Below, in pieces: positions 30,407 through 39,153 of a stretch of 64,000 nt of DNA. Position 1 is the first letter of the stretch, and each line of letters starts with the position of its first letter. The notes under the pieces are model-generated. The model was not told the origin of the DNA, did no database searches, and was given only the letters and a program-made list of their open reading frames with translations. The stretch is from the NCBI GenBank assembly GCA_002384935.1, contig DGCD01000001.1, positions 941 through 64,940 on the forward strand, given 5' to 3'. The translations under genes and the position numbers were made by a program. The DNA comes from Pusillimonas sp. UBA3987. Its GTDB lineage: Bacteria > Pseudomonadota > Gammaproteobacteria > Burkholderiales > Burkholderiaceae_B.

Positions 30407-30628
30407 ATGTTCCTTACAGATGAACAGTTGGCCGACTTTACCGAAATCCGAACCGGCAAAGGCGGCAAAACACGAGAGCAATTGCAATGCGAACACTTGC
30501 GCAAAATAGGAGTGCCGTTTTATCCAAGCGCCAGGGGCAAGCCGATGGTAGTTGCTGAAGTCCTGACCGGGCGTAAAATCGAAAATCCAAAACCGAAGTG
30601 GCAGCCGAAGGTGTTACAGATGAGGTGA
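30407..30628 (+). CDS. DUF4224 protein paired with the integrase
   Basis: 73 aa from ATG 30407 with GGAGGT six bases upstream. FLTDEQLADFTEIRTGKGGK then QCEHLRKIGVPFYPSARGKP is the DUF4224 pattern: a short, basic protein with a probable winged or helix-turn-helix DNA-binding element. Members usually lie directly before a tyrosine integrase, as here (4-base gap), and probably act as excisionase or directionality factor. That role is inferred from genomic linkage. Confidence 0.8.
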   Translation: MFLTDEQLADFTEIRTGKGGKTREQLQCEHLRKIGVPFYPSARGKPMVVAEVLTGRKIENPKPKWQPKVLQMR

Positions 30629-30632
30629 CAAT

Positions 30633-31688
30633 ATGGGCCGAAAACCGTACAAAAATACCAACCTGCCCCCGCGCATGAGAGCCAGAAAGCAACGTAGCGG
30701 GAAAACCTACTACTACTATGAAATGGCAGGCAGAAAGGAAAAAGCCCTGGGCAGTGATTACATTCTGGCTTTGCAAGAATGGGCCAAATACGAACAACTA
30801 GAAAACGTGGTTAGCCCGACATTTAATGACGCCGCCGATCGTTATCTTGTTGAAGTCCTGCCGACCAAGTCCTTTCGCAGCCAGAAAGACACACCGAAAG
30901 AGCTTGTGAATTTGCGCGAATTCTTTGGCGACGGTTTTTTAGATGAAATCGAGCCGGTACATATTAATCAGTTTTTGCATTGGCGAATTGCAAAAGCCAA
31001 GAAGTGGATGCAAGAAAATGGCCAGAAAATCACTAAGGAAACCGGCCACGTTAGAGCGAACCGAGAGCGGGCGCTGTTTAGTATTATTTTTAATTACGCT
31101 CGATCAATTGGTTTGACCGCCGCAACAAACCCATGCCAGGGTGTTAAAGCCCTGAAAGAATCGGGCCGCGATGTGTACGTTGAGGACTCTATGTATCAGA
31201 CCGCGTGGAAGGCTGCTGGAGAGCCACTGCGGGATGCCATGGATTTGGCATACCTGACCGGGCAAAGGCCAGCCGACACCGTGTCACTGACTGAGCACGA
31301 CATTAAAGACGGGTATTTACACATCAGGCAGGGCAAGACTTCGGCCAAATTGAGAATCGCGGTTACCGGGGAACTGGAGGCAGTCATTCAGCGAGTCAGG
31401 GCCCGTCGCAGCCAATACAAGATCATCAGCACTTACCTGGTACTCAACCAGTACGGCAGGCCGGTTTCGCGTAGGACGGTAGCAGCTTGGCTCAGAGACG
31501 TCAGAAAAGAAACCGGGATTGACCCCGAGTCGTTCCAGTTTCGTGACCTTCGCGCCAAGGCCGGAACCGACAAAGAGGACACTCAAGGCATGTCCGCAGC
31601 CAAAGACCAATTAGGCCACACCAGTGAAAAAATGACCGCTCACTATGTGAGGCATAGGCTGGGTAAAAAGGTGGGTCCAACCCGGTAG
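30633..31688 (+). CDS. int: Tyrosine recombinase, prophage integrase
   Basis: 351 aa. Arm-binding N-terminus (MGRKPYKNTNLPPRMRARKQ), core-binding domain, then catalytic domain. The first Arg is in MDLAYLTGQRPADTVSLTEH, the second in FRDLRAKAGTD (box II has Arg where His is most common, seen in this subfamily), the His in QLGHTSEKMTAHYVRHRLG and the nucleophile Tyr in AHYVRH. It ends 119 bases from the attachment core at the tRNA-Cys fragment, the expected place for a tRNA-targeting integrase. Confidence 0.95.
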   Translation: MGRKPYKNTNLPPRMRARKQRSGKTYYYYEMAGRKEKALGSDYILALQEWAKYEQLENVVSPTFNDAADRYLVEVLPTKSFRSQKDTPKELVNLREFFGDGFLDEIEPVHINQFLHWRIAKAKKWMQENGQKITKETGHVRANRERALFSIIFNYARSIGLTAATNPCQGVKALKESGRDVYVEDSMYQTAWKAAGEPLRDAMDLAYLTGQRPADTVSLTEHDIKDGYLHIRQGKTSAKLRIAVTGELEAVIQRVRARRSQYKIISTYLVLNQYGRPVSRRTVAAWLRDVRKETGIDPESFQFRDLRAKAGTDKEDTQGMSAAKDQLGHTSEKMTAHYVRHRLGKKVGPTR

Positions 31689-31769
31689 TTTTTGCTTCGC
31701 AATTCGAACGACACCCGCATAAACAGGGGCTTTCAAAATGGCAAAAAATGCTACTTTGCGAAGCAAAAA
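31689..31769. repeat. 14-bp inverted repeat between integrase and att core
   Basis: TTTTTGCTTCGCAA (31689-31702) begins directly after the integrase stop and its perfect inverse TTGCGAAGCAAAAA lies at 31756-31769, 53 bp apart. It could be a pair of integrase or excisionase arm sites, or the stem of a long hairpin closing the integrase transcript. Confidence 0.7.
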
Positions 31770-31806
31770 ACAGCCGAAACCCGCATGGTTATTGAAGTTG
31801 ATATTT

Positions 31807-31853
31807 GGATTGCAAATCCGTGTACCCCGGTTCGATTCCGAGTTGCGCCTCCA
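31807..31853 (+). other. attR core: 3' fragment of tRNA-Cys (GCA)
   Basis: GGATTGCAAATCCGTGTA followed by a T-arm (GGTTCGATTCC), acceptor 3' strand TTGCGCC, discriminator T and CCA is the 3' part of a tRNA-Cys from the anticodon stem on. The 5' half (expected to start near GGCGCAA) is absent: the upstream bases are phage DNA and the anticodon stem is mispaired at its base. A complete tRNA-Cys should therefore exist at the left end of the prophage. One C-A mismatch in the T stem suggests the fragment is no longer under selection. Confidence 0.85.
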
Positions 31854-31892
31854 GTATCCCCTTCCCATCACGACAAGTGCTAACATGCCTGC

Positions 31893-32507
31893 ATGGACAA
31901 ACGTGTTCTTGAGGCGATGGCCCGCTGGCCAAATGTACCCGACGTATTCGGTTGGCTTTCCTTAACGGAAACCGGCAAATGGCGTTTGCACCCCAAAGGC
32001 GATGCCACTCAGGCGGACACCCCGGGCGAGTCGATTACAAATGCGCAAATTGTTGGCTTTATCAACCGCAACTACACACGCGGTGACAACGGACAATGGT
32101 ATTTTCAAAACGGCCCGCAAAAAGTCTATGTTCGCCTTGATGCTGCGCCCTATGTCTTTCACACGAACGAAACCGGCGCCCTCGCCACACATACCCAACA
32201 AACCATTCAAGACATCCAGGCCTGGTGGCTTGACGATGCAGGCAAGCTTTATGCGCAAACAGAGCACGGCCCGGGGCTGATCTGCGGCCGTGATACCTTG
32301 GCTGTATTAGAGCAACTGCGCACGGCCGATGACCAACCACTGGTCGACTGCCCCGAGCGCATTCCACAAGACACTACAACCACACTGTTGTTAAGCAACC
32401 AGGCTCAATCCACCGGAAAGAGTACGGTACCATTACGCTACTGTCCGGCACATCGGTTAGAGGCGCAACTGGGTTTTGTGCGCTTGCCCGCCTTAGGCTA
32501 TGCTTAA
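31893..32507 (+). CDS. Conserved chromosomal protein of unknown function
   Basis: 204 aa (MDKRVLEAMARWPNVPDVFG). The sequence GWLSLTETGKWRLHPKGDA, FINRNYTRGDNGQWYFQNGP and QKVYVRLDAAPYVF looks like a conserved betaproteobacterial protein of this locus, upstream of a NUDIX gene and aat. There are no signal peptide, membrane helix or known catalytic motif. It is the first host gene beyond the prophage boundary. Confidence 0.75.
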   Translation: MDKRVLEAMARWPNVPDVFGWLSLTETGKWRLHPKGDATQADTPGESITNAQIVGFINRNYTRGDNGQWYFQNGPQKVYVRLDAAPYVFHTNETGALATHTQQTIQDIQAWWLDDAGKLYAQTEHGPGLICGRDTLAVLEQLRTADDQPLVDCPERIPQDTTTTLLLSNQAQSTGKSTVPLRYCPAHRLEAQLGFVRLPALGYA

Positions 32508-32549
32508 CCGATTCGCGCATCACCCGCGTACACAACAATTCGACGTTTT

Positions 32550-33161
32550 ATGACTACTCAACCGTCTTCTTTTTATTTCCCTGCACCGCGCTCGCAAAAA
32601 TTTTGCAGCCAATGCGCAACCGAAATCACCTATCTCACCCCCCCCGATGACAATCGCCTGCGCGCGGTTTGCCGGAATTGCGGTGCGGTTCACTACCAGA
32701 ATCCACGTAACGTTGTCGGGGTATTGCCCATTTTCAACGACAAGATTCTGTTGTGTCGGCGTGCCATTTCGCCCCAGTACGACAAATGGACGCTCCCGGC
32801 CGGTTTCATGGAGCTCGGCGAGACCACCGCACAGGGAGCCATGCGGGAAACGCAGGAAGAAGCCGGGGCACAGATTGAACTGGGACCGCTTTATACGGTT
32901 ATCGATGTGCCCCATGCAGAGCAAGTTCATTTCTTTTATTTGGCAAAAGTGCTTAGCGCTGAACTGGCACCGGGGCCTGAAAGCCTGGACGCACGTTTTT
33001 TTGACCCGGAAGATATTCCATGGGACGAACTGGCCTTTCGAACGGTCATTACCACACTGGAACACTATCTGGACGATAAAAAAGAAGGCGTTTTCGACTC
33101 GCCCAACAAGAAACCGCCGATTCATCACTACGACGTGCCGATTCCCAGGCGCGACTTCTAA
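32550..33161 (+). CDS. NUDIX hydrolase with N-terminal zinc ribbon
   Basis: 203 aa. A four-Cys zinc ribbon (FCSQCATEITYL, AVCRNCGAVHYQNPRNVV) precedes the NUDIX domain. The full NUDIX box is present in GFMELGETTAQGAMRETQEE then AGAQ, with the metal-binding glutamates. Family members hydrolyse nucleoside diphosphate-linked compounds such as ADP-ribose or NADH; the substrate cannot be told from sequence. It is followed by aat after a 45-base gap. Confidence 0.88.
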   Translation: MTTQPSSFYFPAPRSQKFCSQCATEITYLTPPDDNRLRAVCRNCGAVHYQNPRNVVGVLPIFNDKILLCRRAISPQYDKWTLPAGFMELGETTAQGAMRETQEEAGAQIELGPLYTVIDVPHAEQVHFFYLAKVLSAELAPGPESLDARFFDPEDIPWDELAFRTVITTLEHYLDDKKEGVFDSPNKKPPIHHYDVPIPRRDF

Positions 33162-33206
33162 CCTCATTTCACTGTTGCAACCCGCCCTCAGCAAGCCAGC
33201 GCCGAC

Positions 33207-33959
33207 GTGTCATCTATTCTGTGGATCAAGCCCAGCCAACCGTTACCCGACCCGGCAACCGCCCCGTCAGACGGATTGCTGGCCGCCGGATACGACTTAA
33301 GCGTGCAACGCTTGCAAGAGGCGTATTCAAAAGGCATTTTCCCCTGGTTCAGCGAAGGCGACCCTGTCTTATGGTGGAGCCCCGACCCACGCATGGTTCT
33401 GCGCTGTCAGGACCTTAAAATCTCACGCTCGCTGGGAAAGAAACTCAAGCAGATACAACGAACCGAACAAAAGCCCAACGCGACTGTCCGTGTTACTGCG
33501 AACCTCCATTTCCCGGCGGTCATGGATGCCTGCAGTCAACCGCGCGATGGCCAGCCCGGTACCTGGATATCCCCCTGGATCAAAGACGTTTATACAGAGT
33601 GGCACCTGGCCGGCTACGCCCACAGTATCGAGACCTGGCATGAAGGTGAGCTGGTAGGCGGCTTGTATGGTGTTGGGATCGGAGGCTGCTTTTTTGGTGA
33701 ATCGATGTTCACCCGGGTTAGCGATGCCTCAAAGCTTGCCTTGGTCTACCTGACCCACTTTCTAAAGAATCATGGCGTCGAGCACATTGACTGCCAGCAG
33801 GAAACAGCGCATCTGGCCAGCCTGGGCGCAAGGCCCGTCTCACGGCTGCGCTTTCTGCAAACATTAAAGAACGCGTTGAAGCGGCCGGCACCACCCTGGC
33901 AATCCGGGCAGCTTTTGCAACACGGGATGTTTGCACAGGATGCAACAAACCCGCCATAA
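33207..33959 (+). CDS. aat: Leucyl/phenylalanyl-tRNA-protein transferase
   Basis: 250 aa with a GTG start. Aat transfers Leu or Phe to N-terminal Lys/Arg of proteins, marking them for ClpAP. Hallmarks: KGIFPWFSEGDPVLWWSPDP then RMVLR near the N-terminus, TWISPWIKDVYTEWHLAGYA, and GGLYGVGIGGCFFGESMFTR with the catalytic-site residues. The C-terminal IDCQQETAHLASLGARPVSR is also conserved. It is followed by the second N-end-rule transferase, a common pair in betaproteobacteria. Confidence 0.97.
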   Translation: MSSILWIKPSQPLPDPATAPSDGLLAAGYDLSVQRLQEAYSKGIFPWFSEGDPVLWWSPDPRMVLRCQDLKISRSLGKKLKQIQRTEQKPNATVRVTANLHFPAVMDACSQPRDGQPGTWISPWIKDVYTEWHLAGYAHSIETWHEGELVGGLYGVGIGGCFFGESMFTRVSDASKLALVYLTHFLKNHGVEHIDCQQETAHLASLGARPVSRLRFLQTLKNALKRPAPPWQSGQLLQHGMFAQDATNPP

Positions 33960-33992
33960 TACTCATGCCAACATTTGCTTGCGTATTCTTTT

Positions 33993-34712
33993 ATGAGCGA
34001 CCCCGCCGACCTCAAACACCACAGCCTGCAGTTCTATGCAACTGCCTCGTATCCTTGTAGTTATTTGCCGGGGCGCGAAGCGCGATCTCAGGTCGCGGCT
34101 CCCATGCACCTCATTACCAGCGACATGTACTCACGTTTGGTCGAACAGGGGTTCCGACGCAGCGGCTTGTTTACTTATCGCCCGCATTGCGACAATTGCC
34201 ATGCATGCAAGCCGATTCGCCTTGATGTCGCCGCTTTTTCGCTCAACCGCACTCAAAGGCGCATTTGGAAGCAGCACCGGCACCTGCGCGCGACAGTACA
34301 GCCGCTTGAATTCAAACAGGAACATTTCTCGTTGTATCGACGCTATATTCAGGCACGTCACCAAGACTCCGGCCTTGATGACGACAGCGAAATGCAATAC
34401 AGCCAGTTTCTATTAACCAGCCGGGTCAACTCCTGCCTTGTCGAGTTTCACGCACCATGCGGACAACTCATGATGGTGTCAATCATCGATATTCTCGATA
34501 ACGGCCTGTCGGCGGTTTACACCTTTTTCGAGCCCGAAGCACAAGGCAGCCTGGGAACCTACGGCATTCTGTGGCAAGTCGAGCATTGCAAAGCACTTGA
34601 CCTGCCCTGGCTTTATCTTGGGTACTGGATTTCCGAAAGCCGTAAAATGGCCTATAAATCTCATTTCCACCCCCATCAGATCTATGTCAATGGCCGGTGG
34701 GTCAACCCATAG
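33993..34712 (+). CDS. bpt: Aspartate/glutamate leucyltransferase (Bpt)
   Basis: 239 aa from ATG 33993; upstream in-frame TTG codons are less likely. The ATE-like fold motifs are clear: LQFYATASYPCSYLPGREAR, GFRRSGLFTYRPHCDNCHAC (Cys pair), RRYIQARHQDSGLDDDSEM and the C-terminal YLGYWISESRKMAYKSHFHP. Bacterial members transfer Leu to N-terminal Asp/Glu, completing the N-end rule pathway with Aat encoded just before. Confidence 0.93.
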   Translation: MSDPADLKHHSLQFYATASYPCSYLPGREARSQVAAPMHLITSDMYSRLVEQGFRRSGLFTYRPHCDNCHACKPIRLDVAAFSLNRTQRRIWKQHRHLRATVQPLEFKQEHFSLYRRYIQARHQDSGLDDDSEMQYSQFLLTSRVNSCLVEFHAPCGQLMMVSIIDILDNGLSAVYTFFEPEAQGSLGTYGILWQVEHCKALDLPWLYLGYWISESRKMAYKSHFHPHQIYVNGRWVNP

Positions 34713-34730
34713 CAGTTAATCTGAGCTTCC

Positions 34731-35789
34731 ATGTCATTTCTTTTCAATGCTTATTCGCTGGCACGCCCGGCCTTGTTTTCGCTCGACGCCGAACAGGCGC
34801 ATGAACTTACGCTAAGTTCGTTGCAGAAAACTTACGACTGCCAACTCACACGCAAGCTGGTGGAAAGCCGCCCCATGCTCCCATCGACACTGATGGGGCT
34901 GAATTTACGCAACCCGGTTGGCTTGGCTGCGGGCCTTGATAAAAATGGTGCGCATATCGATGCCTTGGGCAATCTGGGATTCGGTTTTATAGAAGTGGGA
35001 ACCGTCACGCCGAAACCACAAAGCGGCAACCCCAAGCCCCGGCTTTTCAGAATCCCACAAGCTCATTCGCTGATAAACCGCCTGGGTTTCAATAACGCTG
35101 GTCTCGACGCATTCCTGGAAAACGTAAAGAACAGCCAGTGGCGGGCCAACGGCGGCATATTGGGTTTGAATATCGGCAAGAACGCCACGACGCCAATCGA
35201 GAATGCTGTTGATGATTACCTGATCGGCTACAACGGCGTATACCCGCATGCCGATTACGTCACGGTAAATATTTCATCTCCGAACACACAAAACTTGCGT
35301 GCACTGCAAGAAGCCAACGAACTTACCGACCTGCTATCGCAGCTGCAAACCGCCAGAAAGGGGCTGGAAGACAAACACCAGAAGCGGGTTCCGCTGGTTG
35401 TCAAAATTGCGCCCGACCTCTCTGCAGAGCAAGTCGACACAATTGCGGCGGTGCTTCAACGCTATGGCGTGGATGGCGTCATTGCCACCAACACCACGTT
35501 GAGCCGCGATGCCGTTGCCGGATTACGTCACGCAAATGAAACGGGCGGCCTTTCAGGGCCACCCGTTCATGAACTTTCTTTAGCCGTCATTTCCCGCTTA
35601 CGCCAGCAACTGGGCACAGACTTTGCCATTATTGGCGTTGGCGGCATACTCGGTGCCCGGCAAGCACAAGAAAAAATCGAAGCCGGCGCCAACGCGGTTC
35701 AGTTATACACCGGGCTTATCTACAAAGGCCCGGCACTCATCACTGAGTGCGTCGACGCGCTGCGCGCTCGAAACTCAACTGCAGGCTGA
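34731..35789 (+). CDS. pyrD: Dihydroorotate dehydrogenase (quinone), class 2
   Basis: 352 aa. Oxidises dihydroorotate to orotate with FMN and membrane quinone in pyrimidine synthesis. The N-terminal amphipathic helix (ARPALFSLDAEQAHELTLSS) is typical of the membrane-bound class 2. NPVGLAAGLDKNGAHIDAL, GFGFIEVGTVTPKPQSGNPK, FNNAGLDAF, VTVNISSPNTQNLR (with the catalytic Ser in ISSPNT), VVKIAPDLSAEQV, TNTTLSRDAV and GVGGILGARQAQEKIEAGAN are all present. Confidence 0.97.
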   Translation: MSFLFNAYSLARPALFSLDAEQAHELTLSSLQKTYDCQLTRKLVESRPMLPSTLMGLNLRNPVGLAAGLDKNGAHIDALGNLGFGFIEVGTVTPKPQSGNPKPRLFRIPQAHSLINRLGFNNAGLDAFLENVKNSQWRANGGILGLNIGKNATTPIENAVDDYLIGYNGVYPHADYVTVNISSPNTQNLRALQEANELTDLLSQLQTARKGLEDKHQKRVPLVVKIAPDLSAEQVDTIAAVLQRYGVDGVIATNTTLSRDAVAGLRHANETGGLSGPPVHELSLAVISRLRQQLGTDFAIIGVGGILGARQAQEKIEAGANAVQLYTGLIYKGPALITECVDALRARNSTAG

Positions 35790-35818
35790 CTGCACACCGC
35801 CGGCAACGACGGCCCCAA

Positions 35819-36400
35819 TTACGACGCGCTGCTGCGAGCGCGGCTGGTAGCTTTTTTACTTGCTTCAGCCGCTTCAGTTGCCGCTTTCAGGCTGGCATTG
35901 GTGGCTGCCGTAATATTCGACTGAGCCGCTTCGGTTGCCTGCTTGGCAGCCTTGGAAGCAGTTTCGTATGCATTGGTTGCACTAACCACCGAAGACTTCA
36001 TTAACGCAATTGCGCTTTCAGACCCGGTAGGCGCCGACTTTGCATATTGCTCGATAGCATCGTGCAATTGCTGCTGGCTTTCATTGACCTGCTCTTCAGT
36101 CAGTTTCGACAGATCAGCCTGGACCGATGAAAAAATATCGTAGACATGCTTGCTGTAGGCCATCGCCTTGTCGGCGTTCGGCTGTACGGCATTGCTGGTA
36201 AAAGCAACGGCTTCCTGGGGGTCTTTCAGTTCGATGGCCTGTTGTGATGCACGGGCAACATCGTCGAAAGTAGCCTTCCAGACTTTGAGATTCAAATCAA
36301 CCAGTTTTTCAAAGCCGCCGAAGATTGAACCCTGAGCAGCCAGGATCTTGTCGAGCGACGCTTTCTGGTTAGCATAAATTGATTGTGGAATTGCGCTCAT
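35819..36400 (-). CDS. Phasin family protein
   Basis: 193 aa, start ATG 36400 with AAAGGAA six bases upstream. The N-terminal AQGSIFGGFEKLVDLNLKVW followed by SQQAIELKDPQEAVAFTSNA is the phasin domain; phasins coat polyhydroxyalkanoate granules. The C-terminal 60 residues are Ala/Thr/Lys/Ser-rich repeats that would form long amphipathic helices. A strong promoter (36443-36471) precedes it, in keeping with the abundance of phasins. Confidence 0.92.
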   Translation of the reverse strand: MSAIPQSIYANQKASLDKILAAQGSIFGGFEKLVDLNLKVWKATFDDVARASQQAIELKDPQEAVAFTSNAVQPNADKAMAYSKHVYDIFSSVQADLSKLTEEQVNESQQQLHDAIEQYAKSAPTGSESAIALMKSSVVSATNAYETASKAAKQATEAAQSNITAATNASLKAATEAAEASKKATSRARSSAS

Positions 36401-36442
36401 GGTGTTTCCTTTAAAAGGTTAAATATTGCACTGCACCATTTA

Positions 36443-36471
36443 AATTTAACCTTAATAAACAAAGGTGTCAA
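36443..36471 (-). promoter_or_regulatory. Phasin gene promoter
   Basis: On the minus strand TTGACA (36471-36466), a 17-base spacer and TAAATT (36448-36443), close to sigma70 consensus, about 40 bases before the phasin ATG. Confidence 0.8.
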
Positions 36472-36549
36472 CCTTTTTTTGTTGCGTTGCAATATTTTAC
36501 GATTATTAAAAACAACCTCGAATGGACACTGAACTGCGACCAAGTGGCC

Positions 36550-37356
36550 TCAGGGGTGCCAGGCCTGCTCAAGACGCGCTCCCTCGTATCCCAATGCCTC
36601 TGAAATTCGGCCCGCTGTATCAATCAGTGCTGCGATCCAATCATCATGCATCCGTTCCGCTGGCGCCGAAATCGACAAGCCCGCTTGCAGATTGCCCGCG
36701 TCGTCGTAGATACCCGCAGCAATGCAACGAACACCCAGCTCCAGCTCTTCATTGTCGCGCGCATAGCCCGAACGCCGAATACCAGACAGTTCCTGCTCAA
36801 ACAGATCGGCGTCGGTAATACTGTTGGGCGTTGCACCGACCAGACCCGTACGTGCCGCATACGCCCTGATCTGTCGCAAATCGCTGACCGACAAAAACAG
36901 TTTGCCGGTCGAAGTCAGATGCAAAGGCGCACGACCGCCCACTGCCCTTACCACCTGCATACCCGAGCGTTCGTTCCAGGCGCGCTCAATGTAGAGAATT
37001 TCATCGTTTTGCCGCACCGCCAGATTCACCGTTTGACCAGTCAGCTTATGCAGCTCGCGCATGGGTTCCAGTGCGACCTGGCGCACATTCAACCGACCTT
37101 TCACCAAAGCGCCCAGTTCAAGCAGGCGCATCCCCAGTTGATACAAACCACTATCAACCCGCTCGACATAGCGGCCTGCAACCAGGTCATTCAAAATCCG
37201 ATGCGTGGTTGATGTGTGCAAGCCGGTGCGCGCTGCCAGGCTTTTCAAGGCAACCGGCTCCGCCTGATGCGCCAGCACGTCGAGGAGCTTCATGGCCCGC
37301 TCAAGAACCTGAATGGAAACCGGGGAAGAACTGGCTGAAACGCGCGATTCGGACAT
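36550..37356 (-). CDS. IclR-family transcriptional regulator
   Basis: 268 aa from ATG 37356 (MSESRVSASSSPVSIQVLER); an in-frame ATG 37386 is possible. The N-terminal winged helix (VALKSLAARTGLHTSTTHRI) and the C-terminal effector domain (GRAPLHLTSTGKLFLSVSDL; GYARDNEELELGVRCIAAGI) define the family. IclR proteins regulate catabolic genes in response to small organic acids; the target here is unknown. Its neighbours are a phasin and a cinA-like gene, giving no clear hint. Confidence 0.92.
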   Translation of the reverse strand: MSESRVSASSSPVSIQVLERAMKLLDVLAHQAEPVALKSLAARTGLHTSTTHRILNDLVAGRYVERVDSGLYQLGMRLLELGALVKGRLNVRQVALEPMRELHKLTGQTVNLAVRQNDEILYIERAWNERSGMQVVRAVGGRAPLHLTSTGKLFLSVSDLRQIRAYAARTGLVGATPNSITDADLFEQELSGIRRSGYARDNEELELGVRCIAAGIYDDAGNLQAGLSISAPAERMHDDWIAALIDTAGRISEALGYEGARLEQAWHP

Positions 37357-37458
37357 GATGTAAGTTAACCACTGAAAATGATGCACTGCGACATTATCAT
37401 ATTATGAAATTATGCCGTGATTGTGCAAGCTTTTTCAAGTCTGCCGCCGACAACGCGC

Positions 37459-38244
37459 CTATGGCGTCAGGGAGCCGCCTGCCTCAACTGCGGCCTGCTG
37501 CAAATACGCCAGCGCCTCGGCAGCGGCCTTGGGCTCACCTTTCACGCCCAAATCGATATGTGAACGTCCGTTCCCCATGCTGGGCAGGCTGAACGCCTTG
37601 ACGCCAGGCCAACGCCGCTCCAGCTCTTCCAGTGCCGGTGTAATTCGGGATTCCGGCAGACTGTAGACCAGAAAGGAATGTTCGACACGAGGAGTGCGAT
37701 GGTGCAGATCGCGATAACGATGATCAAGCGTCCACTCCATCATCGGCCATGCCATGACCGGAAAACCCGGCATGAAAGTATGATCTGAAATAAAAAATCC
37801 CGGAATTTTGTTATACGGATTCGGTACGATTTCAGACCCCACCGGAAACACGCCCATTTGCAGGCGCTGTTTATTTTCCGGGATTTCCATATCGGCGCTG
37901 CCATTGCCCTTTGCCGCCATTTCCGCACAACGCTCGGTAATCAGGCGCTCGGCCTCAGGATGCAAAGCCAAATCAACACCCAGGGCCTGCGCCGCCGCCT
38001 GACGTGTTTGATCATCAGGCGTGGCACCTATCCCGCCGCAGCAGAAAACCACATCACCACTGGCAAAACTGCGCTTAAGCGTTTCCACGATAGTGAGCCG
38101 GTCATCCGATACCAGCTCGGCTCCACCCAGTTGCAAACCGCGCTGCCCAAGCAACTCTATTAGCTTGGACATGTGTTTATCCTGACGTCGCCCCGAGAGA
38201 ATTTCGTCGCCGATAATGATCAGCCTTATTTTTGTTGTGCTCAT
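37459..38244 (-). CDS. CinA-like molybdopterin-binding domain protein
   Basis: 261 aa. The MoCF/CinA N-terminal domain is clear: IIIGDEILSGRRQDKHMSKL, VVFCCGGIGATPDDQTRQAA and IPGFFISDHTFMPGFPVMAW. The nicotinamide-deamidase C-terminal domain of full CinA is missing, as in the short YfaY-type stand-alone proteins. Function is uncertain; related domains act in nucleotide-linked cofactor hydrolysis. Confidence 0.85.
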   Translation of the reverse strand: MSTTKIRLIIIGDEILSGRRQDKHMSKLIELLGQRGLQLGGAELVSDDRLTIVETLKRSFASGDVVFCCGGIGATPDDQTRQAAAQALGVDLALHPEAERLITERCAEMAAKGNGSADMEIPENKQRLQMGVFPVGSEIVPNPYNKIPGFFISDHTFMPGFPVMAWPMMEWTLDHRYRDLHHRTPRVEHSFLVYSLPESRITPALEELERRWPGVKAFSLPSMGNGRSHIDLGVKGEPKAAAEALAYLQQAAVEAGGSLTP

Positions 38245-38273
38245 GACCCGCTTAACTCCGCTCTTGTAAATAC

Positions 38274-39071
38274 TTAAACATCAACCACCGTTTCATGACG
38301 CATCTTTTCCAGCGCACTCAAACTGAAGTGCGCGAAAGCCAGAGCCGAATAAACCGGCAGCACCAGCCAGGCTGGCGGAAACAGGTTGATCAGGGACATA
38401 ATGCCGCCCAGCATCCAGTATTCCCGGCCATGCCGACGCCATAGCAAACGACGCTCTTCGGGACTGGCATGTTCTATGACGGAATCCACGCGCAAAATAC
38501 GTGTAAAGGCGAAGGCCCACCAGAGTATAGGCAGCAATACGGCAAACGGCGGGATCAACCATAAAGGCATCGTGAGCAGCCAGCCCAAAACAAACAAGCC
38601 CCCTACCCACACGGCGTTCCACACGCCTTGAACAGCGATTAAACTGCCTTGCCGGCGCAACCCCTGATACTGTCGCCGCTCCAGGTGACGCAGCACGATC
38701 GGCATCACGAAAATAGCAGCAATAATCAAACCCAATATGCCGGACAAAGGCAATAGAATGGCAACCGCCAACAACGGCACCATGTAAAGCTTGATGGAGA
38801 ACAGGCCAAGCGCAAGCATCCATTCGTCAACGGTATTGACAACGCCCCACTGTGCCATCTCGACATTCAGCCACCCTGTCAGAGGTGTCCAAAAAGCCCA
38901 AACCAGGATGATGGCGCCCAGTAGGGCGATGATGAACGGCAAGAACAATGCCAACAACATCTTTGGATGGAACTGCGAAATCAGTGCACGCTTCATCGCT
39001 TCGGCTACTGCGTTCATGCCCCGATTTCCAGGCATGTTCCTGTTTACTGCCACAACATTGGGATCGCTCAT
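38274..39071 (-). CDS. EI24/CysZ-like membrane protein
   Basis: 265 aa with several membrane segments (LLALFLPFIIALLGAIILVW, LLAVAILLPLSGILGLIIAA, AVWVGGLFVLGWLLTMPLWL, PPAWLVLPVYSALAFAHF). The pattern EAMKRALISQFHPKMLLALF at the start and IEHASPEERRLLWRRHGREY in the C-terminal loop are typical of betaproteobacterial EI24-domain proteins. The related CysZ imports sulfate; transport of sulfate by this protein is not shown. Confidence 0.8.
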   Translation of the reverse strand: MSDPNVVAVNRNMPGNRGMNAVAEAMKRALISQFHPKMLLALFLPFIIALLGAIILVWAFWTPLTGWLNVEMAQWGVVNTVDEWMLALGLFSIKLYMVPLLAVAILLPLSGILGLIIAAIFVMPIVLRHLERRQYQGLRRQGSLIAVQGVWNAVWVGGLFVLGWLLTMPLWLIPPFAVLLPILWWAFAFTRILRVDSVIEHASPEERRLLWRRHGREYWMLGGIMSLINLFPPAWLVLPVYSALAFAHFSLSALEKMRHETVVDV

Positions 39072-39153
39072 GCCTCAACCTTTTTATTCACATTCGACTA
39101 TCATAATCAAAAGCACATAGTTTTTGTGCCCACCAACCATTGCGTCGCGTTTC

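Larger units (their letters stand above)
1..31853. mobile_element. Prophage, right-hand part (left end outside window)
   Basis: A temperate phage genome: late head and tail genes on the minus strand (1-18.9 kb), a divergent Cro/CI switch at 21.4 kb, a rightward early operon (23-30.6 kb) and a tyrosine integrase ending at 31,688. The right boundary is a 3' tRNA-Cys fragment at 31,807-31,853, beyond which only housekeeping-type chromosomal genes occur. The tail is Mu-like and contractile, while the head module (P27 small terminase, HK97-type portal, protease and capsid) is of the tyrosine-integrase lambdoid/HK97 type. No transposase is seen, so this is not a transposing Mu relative. Lysis genes and the rest of the tail fibre must lie left of the window. 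No obvious disruption is seen in the structural genes, so the element may be functional. Confidence 0.95.

Noticed and set aside
31807..31853. Functional tRNA-Cys gene
   Set aside because: The acceptor 5' strand, D arm and the base of the anticodon stem are missing; only the 3' fragment expected at an attachment site is present.
32520..33194. 224-codon minus-strand frame opposite the NUDIX gene
   Set aside because: The plus-strand product has complete zinc ribbon and NUDIX motifs; the antisense frame has none.
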